This document shows positions 1 through 7,247 of a stretch of 8,099 nt of DNA, in pieces; position 1 is the first letter of the stretch, and every line of letters starts with the position of its first letter. The notes under the pieces are model-generated. The model ran no database searches, was not told the origin of the DNA, and was given only the letters and a program-made list of their open reading frames with translations. Origin of the DNA: Chitinophagaceae bacterium (GTDB lineage: Bacteria; Bacteroidota; Bacteroidia; Chitinophagales; Chitinophagaceae). A program made the translations under genes and the position numbers. The DNA is taken from positions 1 to 8,099 of the forward strand of contig DPFD01000165.1 in NCBI GenBank assembly GCA_003534175.1. The letters run 5' to 3'.

Positions 1-635
1 GCAATCAGGAATTTCTCGATAGAATAAATGCCTTTTTCTTCTACCATCAATTCTCCTTGATGTACCGTCAGCATTTTTATGATACGATCGTATCCGATGG
101 CCCCTTCAATAACCCCGGTGAAAAAACTATCGCGTGTGAGGTAATCCATCCGGTCCACGTCTAATTGTCCGCTGATGAGCTGATATAAAAATTTTTTCGG
201 ATACCGGTTATTGAAGATTTCTTTTGCCAACTCCAGTTTACCGTTGAATTCATGATTCAGTTCATCAATTAATAAAATAGACAATTGCTCATGGGCCATG
301 CCTTTCGTCATGATGGATTCCAGCGCATGTGAAAAGGGCCCGTGGCCGATGTCGTGCAGCAGGATAGCAATTTGCGCAGCCTGTTGTTCTTCGGGTGTTA
401 TTTCAACGCCCTTGCTGATTAATTCCTTCAATGCGAGTTGCATCAGGTGATAGGCTCCCAGAGCATGATGCAAACGGGTATGAACCGCGCCCGGATACAC
501 GAGGTGTGCCATGGCCATCTGATGTATCCGCCGCAACCGCTGAAAGTATGGGTGTGCGATGATGTCCTGTATCAACGGATCGTTGATGGTGATGAATCCG
601 TACACCGGATCGTTGATGATTTTATGAAAGGCCAT
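1..635 (-). CDS. HD-domain metal-dependent phosphohydrolase (dNTPase/YdhJ-like), C-terminus cut by window edge
   Basis: The reverse strand reads without a stop from an ATG at 635 to the left edge, giving 211 codons of the N-terminal part. An in-frame TAA at 645-647 with no other ATG between fixes the start. The protein opens with the family-type segment HKIINDPVYGFI and then HPYFQRLRRI (residues 28-37). The HD metal site is visible: the H-T-R-L-H-H-A-L-G stretch at 52-60 gives the first histidine, LLHDIGHGPFSH at 92-103 gives the paired His94-Asp95, and LDVDRMDYLTRDS at 158-170 gives the distal aspartate. This is the pattern of the SAMHD1/dGTPase-like branch of HD hydrolases, which remove phosphate groups from nucleotides; the actual substrate is unknown. 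It is presumably cytoplasmic, as no signal peptide is seen. It is divergent from porX. From memory, this HD gene next to porX is a recurring arrangement in Bacteroidota, often leading on to lpxD/lpxC, but that part is outside the window. Confidence 0.93.
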   Translation of the reverse strand, partial: MAFHKIINDPVYGFITINDPLIQDIIAHPYFQRLRRIHQMAMAHLVYPGAVHTRLHHALGAYHLMQLALKELISKGVEITPEEQQAAQIAILLHDIGHGPFSHALESIMTKGMAHEQLSILLIDELNHEFNGKLELAKEIFNNRYPKKFLYQLISGQLDVDRMDYLTRDSFFTGVIEGAIGYDRIIKMLTVHQGELMVEEKGIYSIEKFLI

Positions 636-765
636 GACGTTGTGTTAAAAGTTCTACAAAAGCAGCAAAGCTACTAAGCATTAAGATAAATTTCGGGAAT
701 GGTTGGTTTTGCTTCTGTAAATTTACCGGCGCACAACTTACACTCGACAATCTAAACGCCTGCAA

Positions 766-2322
766 ATGAAATTAGCCAAAATACTTTGGGTGGATGATGA
801 AATTGAAAGCCTTAACTCGCAAATCCTTTTTTTGGAAGGCAAAGGGTATGAAGTGCAAACCCGCACCAACGGATACGATGCCGTGGAATATGTGAAGGAT
901 AATATTGTAGATGTGGTATTGCTGGATGAATCGATGCCGGGCATCACCGGATTACAAACTCTTCAGCAGATTAAGGAAGTGAAAAATACGCTTCCGGTGG
1001 TGATGATTACCAAAAACGAGGCGGAGAATATTATGGATGATGCCATTGGCAGTCAGATCAGCGATTATCTGATTAAACCCGTGAATCCGAACCAGGTGTT
1101 GCTGAGTTTAAAAAAGCTGATTGATAACAAAAGGCTGGTAGCAGAAAAAACAACAGCCGCCTATCAGCAGGGGTTCTCAAGTTTGTTTGCCGCCCTCAAC
1201 AGCAATCCGGATTACAACGAGTGGATGGAGATTTATAAAAAGCTTGTTTTTTGGGAACTGGAGATGAAGAAATCTGACAGTCCTGAAATGCAGGAAGTGC
1301 TCGAAACACAAAAGCAGGAAGCGAACACAGAGTTTTTCAAATTTGTATCACGGCATTATGCCGATTGGGTTTCGCCTAAAAGTACCGATGGGCCCATCAT
1401 GAGCAACAACCTCATGAAGTATAAAGTGTTACCGCATCTTGAAGAGGGAGTGCCTTTGTTTTTTGTGTTGATTGATAACCTGAGGTTTGACCAGTGGAAA
1501 GCTATTGAACCCATTTTCAGTGAGCGTTTTCATGTGCAGGATGAACAAACCTTCTACTCTATTTTACCCACGGCCACTCAGTATGCGCGCAACGCCATCT
1601 TTGCGGGCATGATGCCTTTGGAGATTGAAAAAACATTTCCGGCCCAATGGAAGAATGATGATGAAGAGGGTGGAAAAAATTTACACGAAGAAGAGTTTTT
1701 ACGGGCACAACTGAAGCGCCTCGGTAAGGGAAACATTCGTTGTTCGTACACGAAAGTGACGAATCATCAGGACGGACAAAAACTGGTGGATAACATCCAC
1801 AACATGATGCAAAACGATTTCAATGTAATCGTGTATAACTTTGTTGACATGCTGAGTCATGCACGTACCGAGATGGAAGTGCTCAAAGAACTGGCGGCAG
1901 ATGAAACCAGTTACCGCAGCATTACCAAAAGCTGGTTTGAGCATAGTCCCCTGCATCAGGCCCTGAAGAAGCTCGAGGGAAAGAAAGTAACCCTGGTAGT
2001 GGCCACCGACCATGGCAGCACCCGGGTTAAAAGTCCGGCCAAGGTAATAGGAGATAAGCAAACCACTGCCAACCTGAGGTATAAACACGGGCGTAACCTC
2101 AATTACGAGGCAAAAGATGTGCTCGCCTTCCGCGACCCGCGGGAAGCCGGGTTACCGGTGCCGAATGTAAACTCCAGTTACATATTTGCAAAAGGAGATA
2201 TATTTCTTTGCTATCCCAACAATTACAATCATTTTGTAAACTATTACCGCAATACCTTTCAGCACGGGGGTATCAGCATGGAAGAAATGATTGTGCCTGT
2301 GGTGCGGATGACCTCCAAATAA
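766..2322 (+). CDS. porX: PorX-type response regulator: receiver domain plus PglZ phosphodiesterase domain
   Basis: This is a 518-residue protein, the usual full length for PorX. Residues about 1-120 are a CheY-like receiver: acidic pair Asp10-Asp11, phospho-acceptor Asp54 (in VVLLDES), Thr82 and Lys104 (in LIKP). A helical linker (about 120-220) leads to a PglZ domain of the alkaline phosphatase superfamily (about 225-515). Its metal and catalytic residues are all recognisable: Asp237 in VLIDNLRFDQW, the LPTATQYARN segment with the presumed threonine nucleophile (269 or 271), Asp361 and His365 in DMLSH, Asp415-His416 in TDHG, and His500 in QHGG. In studied relatives PorX is phosphorylated through the PorXY system, binds zinc, cleaves oligonucleotides and regulates T9SS genes with the sigma factor SigP. 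No porY or sigP lies in the window. There is no DNA-binding output domain. The start is the first in-frame ATG, in good register with the receiver; no clear Shine-Dalgarno is present. A terminator follows the stop directly. Confidence 0.95.
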   Translation: MKLAKILWVDDEIESLNSQILFLEGKGYEVQTRTNGYDAVEYVKDNIVDVVLLDESMPGITGLQTLQQIKEVKNTLPVVMITKNEAENIMDDAIGSQISDYLIKPVNPNQVLLSLKKLIDNKRLVAEKTTAAYQQGFSSLFAALNSNPDYNEWMEIYKKLVFWELEMKKSDSPEMQEVLETQKQEANTEFFKFVSRHYADWVSPKSTDGPIMSNNLMKYKVLPHLEEGVPLFFVLIDNLRFDQWKAIEPIFSERFHVQDEQTFYSILPTATQYARNAIFAGMMPLEIEKTFPAQWKNDDEEGGKNLHEEEFLRAQLKRLGKGNIRCSYTKVTNHQDGQKLVDNIHNMMQNDFNVIVYNFVDMLSHARTEMEVLKELAADETSYRSITKSWFEHSPLHQALKKLEGKKVTLVVATDHGSTRVKSPAKVIGDKQTTANLRYKHGRNLNYEAKDVLAFRDPREAGLPVPNVNSSYIFAKGDIFLCYPNNYNHFVNYYRNTFQHGGISMEEMIVPVVRMTSK

Positions 2323-2323
2323 G

Positions 2324-2357
2324 TTCTCACACCCTGTGGAGAATTGGTTTTGTTTTT
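2324..2357 (+). terminator. Intrinsic terminator of porX
   Basis: One base after the porX stop, TTCTC (2324-2328) pairs with GAGAA (2339-2343), and CAC (2330-2332) pairs with GTG (2336-2338) around a 3-base loop CCT. One A (2329) is bulged. A T-rich tract, TTGGTTTTGTTTTT (2344-2357), follows immediately. An 8-bp stem, a tight loop and a U-tract are what a Rho-independent terminator needs. If it works, porX transcription ends here and the next three plus-strand genes need their own promoter or rely on read-through. Strength was judged by eye, not by folding energy. Confidence 0.6.
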
Positions 2358-2405
2358 ACGGATGAAAGCATGCAAGTTGCAGGCAGGTGCTCAAAAGAAT
2401 GAACT

Positions 2406-2678
2406 ATGAAATTTAACCCGGCCACATTGTCGAAGATTGAAAAAATTGTAACGGAATCCGGATACATCATCCGGTATGAACGCGGTACTTTTCAAAGTGG
2501 TTACTGCATCCTCCAGGAAAAGAAGGTGGTGGTACTCAATAAATTTTTACAGACTGAAGGGAGGATCAACACGCTGATAGATCTGCTGCCCCTGTTGAAT
2601 ATTCATTTCGATGCCCTTACTCATGAGAGTCAGAAACTGTACGATGAAATTATGTCGTCTCCGGTTCAAAATAAATAA
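2406..2678 (+). CDS. Small protein of unknown function, 90 residues
   Basis: This short ORF runs from the ATG at 2406 to the TAA at 2676-2678, and the MBL-fold gene starts 3 bases later, so the two look translationally coupled. The protein has a helical N-terminus, then a basic/beta-like middle around YIIRYERGTFQSGYCILQ (residues 21-38), a VVVLN(K)F strand (about 41-47), and a helical leucine-rich tail. It has no signal peptide, no membrane segment and a single cysteine. The R-x-E-x-G-x-F-x-S-G-x-C pattern followed by VVLN resembles small conserved Bacteroidota proteins I have seen unnamed; I cannot assign a function. It is presumably cytoplasmic. Codon use resembles its neighbours, so it looks like a genuine native gene rather than a shadow. 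The space between the porX terminator and its start (2358-2405) shows no convincing promoter. Confidence 0.8.
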   Translation: MKFNPATLSKIEKIVTESGYIIRYERGTFQSGYCILQEKKVVVLNKFLQTEGRINTLIDLLPLLNIHFDALTHESQKLYDEIMSSPVQNK

Positions 2679-2681
2679 TGC

Positions 2682-3461
2682 ATGAAATGCCCGCCGCTGA
2701 AGATTACCGTTTTAGGCACAGGAACCAGCAGCGGTGTTCCGATGATTGCCTGCCCGTGCGCCGTGTGCACTTCTTCCGATGCTAAAGATAAACGTTACCG
2801 ATGCAGTATACTGGTGGAAAGCGATACCACTACCATTGTGGTGGATACCGGTCCTGACTTTCGTGCGCAGATGCTGATGGCCGACGTGAAGAAGCTGGAT
2901 GCCGTTTGTATCACACATCATCATAAAGACCACATTGCAGGACTCGACGATGTGAAGGCGTTCTGTTATTTTCAGGAACAACCCATGACCGTGTATGCCA
3001 CACCGTTAACACAAGATGCCATCCGAAGAGAGTTTGCTTATGTGTTCGATAAGAACAAGTATCCCGGTGTGCCTGATATCCGCCTCGAACTGTTAACTGA
3101 AGAAACCATCCTGATCGGTGATATACCGGTAACGCCTATACGCGTTTGGCATCTGCGTATGCCCGTAATGGGATTTCGGTTCGGAGATTTTACGTACATC
3201 ACCGATGCCAATCAGATTGAAGACGACCAGTTCGAAAAAATTAAAGGAACACATACCCTGATACTGAACGCGCTGCGCCACGAAAAGCACATATCGCATT
3301 TCACCCTGAGTGAAGCCCTGGATATTGCAGTCCGGCTGAATGTGCCCTATGCATATTTTACACACATCAGCCATCAGCTGGGTAAACATGCCGAGATCAG
3401 TGCCACATTGCCGGAGAATCGTTATCTGGCCTACGACGGACTACAACTTTTTTTCCCTTAA
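2682..3461 (+). CDS. MBL-fold metallo-hydrolase, PhnP-like phosphodiesterase
   Basis: This 259-residue protein has the length and layout of the PhnP group of metallo-beta-lactamase-fold phosphodiesterases. The N-terminal LGTGTSSGVP motif (11-20) is followed by a cysteine cluster, Cys24, Cys26 and Cys29, then SSDAKDKRYRCS. This matches the extra structural zinc site of PhnP relatives. The dinuclear site is THHHKDH (78-84: His79, His81, Asp83, His84), completed by a histidine at 157, Asp175 in ITDAN and His228 in THISH. PhnP itself opens phosphoribosyl cyclic phosphate in phosphonate breakdown, but no other phn gene is here, so the substrate is unknown; many Bacteroidota carry such an orphan. 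It is cytoplasmic, with no signal peptide. The ATG at 2682 lies 3 bases after the upstream stop; an overlapping ATG at 2678 is in another frame. Confidence 0.93.
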   Translation: MKCPPLKITVLGTGTSSGVPMIACPCAVCTSSDAKDKRYRCSILVESDTTTIVVDTGPDFRAQMLMADVKKLDAVCITHHHKDHIAGLDDVKAFCYFQEQPMTVYATPLTQDAIRREFAYVFDKNKYPGVPDIRLELLTEETILIGDIPVTPIRVWHLRMPVMGFRFGDFTYITDANQIEDDQFEKIKGTHTLILNALRHEKHISHFTLSEALDIAVRLNVPYAYFTHISHQLGKHAEISATLPENRYLAYDGLQLFFP

Positions 3462-3502
3462 CAGGTTATTGTTTGGGTTGACAGCGGTGCATACTTTTAA
3501 TA

Positions 3503-4384
3503 ATGCACAATGATCATCCCCTCTATTTTTCTCCTTCCGAAAGGCGGGGCATTTTATTATTGCTCCTGATATGTGTGTTGATGCACATTGTACCGAACGT
3601 GTATTCATCCTTCATGCAGGCGCCCCCGTTGGGAGAAGACAGCCTGGCATTTCAGCAGTTTGTGGCATCTGTCAGCCAGGTGCAGGCCGAACACAAGCCA
3701 ACCCTTCAGCACCATCAACAGGATGAGTTGTTTCTGTTTAACCCCAATACACTGGATGAAGCGGGCTGGCAACGGTTAGGCATAAACGAAAATACAGCAC
3801 GCCGCATTCGAAAATATGTTGCGAAGGGCGGCAGGTTTAAGAAGAAGGAAGATTTGTTTAAGATTTATGGCTTACCTGAAGCCCAGGCAGAAAGGTTGAT
3901 GCCCTATGTTCAGCTTCCGAAAGAAGAAAGGGTGCAGCAATCATTTCCGGATGCCCGTCCGCAAACATCCCGCAAAGTGGTGCAACAGCCGGTGGATATC
4001 AACCTGGCCGATTCCGCCTTGTTTGAATCGTTGCCCGGCATTGGTCCGGTATTGGCCAAGCGCATTGTGGTGTTTCGTACGAAGTTGGGAGGATTTCATG
4101 AGGTGCAACAGGTAGGGGAAACGTATGGACTGGCAGACAGTACCTTCAGAAAAATTCAACCCCGGCTGGTGAGGGGAAAAGAGCCGGTAAAACAAATCAA
4201 TATCAATACGGCCACCGATGAGATGTTGCGTGCTCATCCTTATATCGGGTATAAAAAAGCTGCTGCCATTATTCGCTACAGAAAGGAACATGGTGAATAT
4301 TCGTCATGGACTGACCTTGAAAAACTCGTCATCTTAACACCATCTGACATACAAAAATTGCGGCCCTATCTCGTGTTTGAATAA
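3503..4384 (+). CDS. Membrane-anchored protein with three ComEA-like helix-hairpin-helix domains
   Basis: This is a 293-residue protein. A short N-terminus (HPLYFSPSERRG) leads into one hydrophobic segment at about 16-34 (ILLLLLICVLMHIV), which looks like an uncleaved anchor with the rest facing the periplasm. A linker follows, then three HhH domains in a row. The first covers about 78-138 and opens with FNPNTLDEAGWQRLGI. The second covers about 164-223 and has INLADSALFESLPGIGPVLA. The third covers about 232-292 and has ININTATDEMLRAHPYIGYK. The central domain keeps the LPGIGPVLA hairpin. ComEA proteins use this fold to bind double-stranded DNA during uptake; binding here is inferred from family only, and no other competence gene is visible. 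The start is fixed because the next methionine (27) would remove most of the anchor. It lies 41 bases after the MBL gene, so co-transcription is plausible. Confidence 0.9.
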   Translation: MHNDHPLYFSPSERRGILLLLLICVLMHIVPNVYSSFMQAPPLGEDSLAFQQFVASVSQVQAEHKPTLQHHQQDELFLFNPNTLDEAGWQRLGINENTARRIRKYVAKGGRFKKKEDLFKIYGLPEAQAERLMPYVQLPKEERVQQSFPDARPQTSRKVVQQPVDINLADSALFESLPGIGPVLAKRIVVFRTKLGGFHEVQQVGETYGLADSTFRKIQPRLVRGKEPVKQININTATDEMLRAHPYIGYKKAAAIIRYRKEHGEYSSWTDLEKLVILTPSDIQKLRPYLVFE

Positions 4385-4415
4385 GGTTTCGGTGCTCGTC
4401 GTTGCAGGATTTTCA

Positions 4416-4423
4416 CTAATTTG
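4416..4423 (+). promoter_or_regulatory. Possible -7 promoter element of the acyl-CoA dehydrogenase gene
   Basis: CTAATTTG, followed by CAGCC, lies 18 bases before the start codon and resembles the Bacteroidota -7 box TAnnTTTG, with CT in place of TA. I find no convincing -33 TTTG at the usual 19-21 base spacing; the nearest TTG (4402-4404) is too close. The call rests on the downstream half and the TTTGCAnCC look only. Confidence 0.3.
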
Positions 4424-4441
4424 CAGCCCTAAATCATCACT

Positions 4442-5584
4442 ATGGATTTCAGCAGGAGCGAAATAACACAACAGGTTGCCGAATCAGCAAGAGAGTTTGC
4501 GCGTTTACACATTAAGCCTCATTTGATGGAGTGGGACGAATCGCAGGAGTTTCCGGTGCACATTTTCAAAGAACTAGGTAAACTGGGTATGATGGGCGTG
4601 CTGGTGCCGGAGCAGTATGGCGGAACCGGTTTAGGTTATTTCGAATACAATGCGGTGATACAGGAAATTGCCAAAGTATGCGGATCGGTGGGATTGTCGG
4701 TGGCGGCACACAATTCACTGTGTACGGGACATATCCTCACTTTTGGAAATGAAGCACAGAAACAAAAATATCTTCCCAAGTTAGCCACAGCTGAATTCAT
4801 CGGTGCCTGGGGATTAACGGAACCCAATACCGGAAGCGATGCCGGAAATATGAAAACTACCGCGGTGCGCGACGGTGATAACTGGATAATCAATGGTGCT
4901 AAAAGTTGGATAACCCATGGTATCAGCGGCGATGTGGCTGTAGTTATGTGCAGAACCGGAGAGCCTCGCGCTAAAAATAACTCAACGGCGTTTATTGTTG
5001 AACGTGGTACACCCGGATTTATGGCCGGTAAGAAAGAGAATAAACTTGGAATGCGCGCCAGCGAAACGGCTGAAATGATATTTGATCATTGTGTAGTATC
5101 CGACAGTCAGCGTTTAGGTGAAGTGGGCGACGGTTTCAAACAGGCGATGAAGATTTTAGATGGCGGAAGGATTTCCATCGCCGCGTTGAGTGTAGGAATT
5201 GCCCGCGGAGCATACGAAGCCTCCGTGCAGTATGCGAAAGAACGCCATCAGTTTGATCAGCCGATAGCCAACTTCCAGGGCATTGCTTTTAAACTGGCCG
5301 ATATGGCAACTAAAATTGAAGCTGCAGAATTACTGATACAACAATCCTGCGATTTAAAAATGCGCGGATTGCCCATGACCAAAGAGTCTGCCATGGCAAA
5401 ATATTATGCCAGTGAAGTGGCAGTTGAAGTAAGTACAGATGCGGTGCAGATTTTTGGCGGTTACGGTTACACGAAAGATTTTCCGGTAGAGAAGTTTTAC
5501 CGCGACAGCAAACTGTGCACCATCGGAGAAGGCACCAGCGAAATTCAAAAAGTGGTGATCAGCCGCGAAGTGCTGAAAGGTTAA
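4442..5584 (+). CDS. Acyl-CoA dehydrogenase (short/branched-chain type)
   Basis: This 380-residue protein has the usual length of a soluble tetrameric FAD-dependent acyl-CoA dehydrogenase, which makes the trans-2,3 double bond in fatty-acid or branched-chain amino-acid breakdown and passes electrons to electron-transfer flavoprotein. Visible landmarks are the first family signature, GAWGLTEPNTGSDAG (121-135), with WITHG at 156-160 lining the flavin; the central beta domain with KLGMRASET (201-209); the R-H-Q-F stretch at 268-271; and the second signature, QIFGGYGYTKDFPVEKFYRD (336-355). The catalytic base is expected at Glu363 in IGEGTSEIQ, the position used by short-, medium- and many branched-chain enzymes. 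Chain-length preference cannot be fixed from sequence alone. It stands 57 bases after the HhH gene with a possible promoter of its own, and converges on the next gene with only 12 bases between stops. No partner etf or enoyl-CoA hydratase gene is in the window. Confidence 0.96.
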   Translation: MDFSRSEITQQVAESAREFARLHIKPHLMEWDESQEFPVHIFKELGKLGMMGVLVPEQYGGTGLGYFEYNAVIQEIAKVCGSVGLSVAAHNSLCTGHILTFGNEAQKQKYLPKLATAEFIGAWGLTEPNTGSDAGNMKTTAVRDGDNWIINGAKSWITHGISGDVAVVMCRTGEPRAKNNSTAFIVERGTPGFMAGKKENKLGMRASETAEMIFDHCVVSDSQRLGEVGDGFKQAMKILDGGRISIAALSVGIARGAYEASVQYAKERHQFDQPIANFQGIAFKLADMATKIEAAELLIQQSCDLKMRGLPMTKESAMAKYYASEVAVEVSTDAVQIFGGYGYTKDFPVEKFYRDSKLCTIGEGTSEIQKVVISREVLKG

Positions 5585-5596
5585 TACATCACCCGT

Positions 5597-7180
5597 TTAT
5601 TTACGGTAAGATTTTCCGGTGCCGCTGCAAAGTCCGCAACGGATTTCACGTGATACATAGGTATTGTATGTTTTCGTGGTTGATTTGATGTAGTCCCCTG
5701 TAATGGTTGACCCCGAATACAGTGTGTGATCAGTAAAAGACACACTGCCTGATTTTATTTTTTCATGATGTACCCCCTTGCCTTGACATAACGGACAAGT
5801 AACGAGGTAGTCTTCCTTTTTTTCATTCAATACCGTATAATCCTTTCGAGCAGCATTGGGAGGTATGATTCTGTTATCATGCAACAAAACACCTAAAGAT
5901 GAATTGTTGATTACCACACCTTTCTTTCCGTTGTATAACACTACCTGTCCGTTCTTCAAATCCATTGTTGTTTCAAAATCTATCCCCGGCATGGCGTCCC
6001 AGGGAGTTCCCGGTTTATTGGCTACAATCGACTTTGCTTCTCTGAGCCATTGATTGGCGAGAGCTTCATTACGCTTTGTTCCTATACCGTTTTGATACAT
6101 ATAGGCGATGTAACGCATAGCTTCTACGTTTTTCTCTTTAGCCCGAATCATAAAATACCCGAATGCTTTTGCAGGGTTTTTAGGTAAATCATTGCTACCA
6201 AACAGGTATAGTTTTCCTAACTGAGAGTGAACATGATTGTGATGGGGATATAACTGAATATTGCGTTCAAGCAATTGAATGCCTTTTTTTGTTTGAACAG
6301 GAATGCCATGCCATCCTTCCAGATAGATGTGAGCCAGCATCGATATACTATATTTCATATTTTTAGCAGCAGCCTTTTCAAACCAAACCATTGCTTCTAT
6401 AGGATTTTTTTCTACAAAGTAACCCCGGTAATAAGCAATACCGATGTTTTGTAATGAAGCCGGTGTAAGTTCCTGTTCCGGTAAGTTGAAGTACAAATAC
6501 AAAGCATCCTCATACTTTCCATTGTTAAACAATTGATTGGCGGTGGCGTTGTAATCTTTTTCTCCGTTGAAATTTACATAATACCTTTCGTTATTTTTTT
6601 TAACGTAAACAGCGTTGAAATCCGGGGAAGTTGAATCATTCTGATTTCCGGATACATAGAGGTTATCGTATTCGCACGGAATGAGTAAGTTGCCGGAGGT
6701 ATCTATCATCCCCCATTTTTTTTCATTTTTTCCATAAACGGATGTTACCTGTACACCGGGATTGAATTCACTCACAATAGGAAATTGTGCCGGTATTACT
6801 TCCTTCAGTTCAGGATTTATAAAGCCCCAGAGATATTCTCCATTTATCACACGCTTTACCGGCATACGGTTATTGATGAAACGGTTAGGAAAGCGATACA
6901 CATCCATGTGGGCCGGTACATCCAGCTTCTTTCCTGTGCGGGCGTCTAAAAAATATCCGGTATTTTCCTGAGCAGCCAGAAAAAATCCATATTGGCTGTA
7001 ATCATACACGGTATGATAAACAGGTTTAACCACCACCTTTCCTGAAGCATCCTTCAATCCCATCTTACGTTTGCTTAAGGTAGTTTCTTTAGGGTCTTTC
7101 TTAAAAACAACCAATGGTTGAGCATAAGTTGCTAACGATGAGGAATACACGAATGCTAAACAAGCTAACAGATGCTTCAT
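5597..7180 (-). CDS. Secreted WG-repeat and Sel1-repeat protein with C-terminal CxxCxGxG motifs
   Basis: This is a 527-residue protein of unknown function. Residues 1-20 form a signal peptide with likely cleavage after ATYA, so it should leave the cytoplasm. Residues about 35-210 hold WG-type beta repeats: KMGLKDASGKVVVKPVY (39-55), LWGFINPELKEVIP (117-130) and KWGMIDTSGNLLIPCEYD (155-172). Residues about 213-387 hold four to five Sel1/TPR-like helical repeats, with landmarks IGIAYYRGYFVEKNPIEAMVWF (about 246-267) and IAYMYQNGIGTKRNEALANQWL (about 358-379). A small possibly SH3-like stretch (about 405-455) follows. The end carries two DnaJ-type cysteine motifs, CPLCQGKG (462-469) and CGLCSGTG (515-522), 45 residues apart, which could make one zinc site. 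WG and Sel1 repeats are protein-interaction scaffolds. The gene is a single, intact frame and its coding strand looks more AT-rich than porX to acyl-CoA dehydrogenase. It is convergent with the dehydrogenase and divergent from the surface-protein gene. Confidence 0.88.
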   Translation of the reverse strand: MKHLLACLAFVYSSSLATYAQPLVVFKKDPKETTLSKRKMGLKDASGKVVVKPVYHTVYDYSQYGFFLAAQENTGYFLDARTGKKLDVPAHMDVYRFPNRFINNRMPVKRVINGEYLWGFINPELKEVIPAQFPIVSEFNPGVQVTSVYGKNEKKWGMIDTSGNLLIPCEYDNLYVSGNQNDSTSPDFNAVYVKKNNERYYVNFNGEKDYNATANQLFNNGKYEDALYLYFNLPEQELTPASLQNIGIAYYRGYFVEKNPIEAMVWFEKAAAKNMKYSISMLAHIYLEGWHGIPVQTKKGIQLLERNIQLYPHHNHVHSQLGKLYLFGSNDLPKNPAKAFGYFMIRAKEKNVEAMRYIAYMYQNGIGTKRNEALANQWLREAKSIVANKPGTPWDAMPGIDFETTMDLKNGQVVLYNGKKGVVINNSSLGVLLHDNRIIPPNAARKDYTVLNEKKEDYLVTCPLCQGKGVHHEKIKSGSVSFTDHTLYSGSTITGDYIKSTTKTYNTYVSREIRCGLCSGTGKSYRK

Positions 7181-7247
7181 ATTATAGATGTATTAAAAGT
7201 AGACAGGGAATAAACGCATTTAAGGTTAGTGCAGTATACAGCAGATT

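Noticed and set aside
571..618. 13-bp direct repeat CGGATCGTTGATG (576-588 and 606-618) and a nearby 7-bp inverted repeat
   Set aside because: Both copies encode an Asn-Asp-Pro segment in the normal N-terminal motif of this HD family, so protein sequence explains the repeat.
438..677. Plus-strand 79-codon ORF at the left end
   Set aside because: It lies antisense over the HD-domain gene, whose reverse-strand product has clear HD catalytic motifs; the forward product has no recognisable feature.
687..725. TAAATTTC and TAAATTTA as -7 boxes between the HD gene and porX
   Set aside because: Neither has a TTTG or TTG at the 19-21 base spacing on either strand; the divergent promoters cannot be placed with confidence.
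2208..2402. 64-codon ORF bridging the end of porX and the gap after it
   Set aside because: Most of it overlaps the conserved C-terminus of PorX in another frame and it runs through the terminator hairpin.
2682..3461. Assignment of the MBL-fold gene as phnP proper
   Set aside because: No phosphonate-breakdown gene is nearby and PhnP-like folds cover several substrates, so the gene symbol was withheld.
5593..5606. CCGT...ACGG hairpin between the convergent stops
   Set aside because: The stem is only 4 bp with no T-tract following on either strand, too weak to call a terminator.
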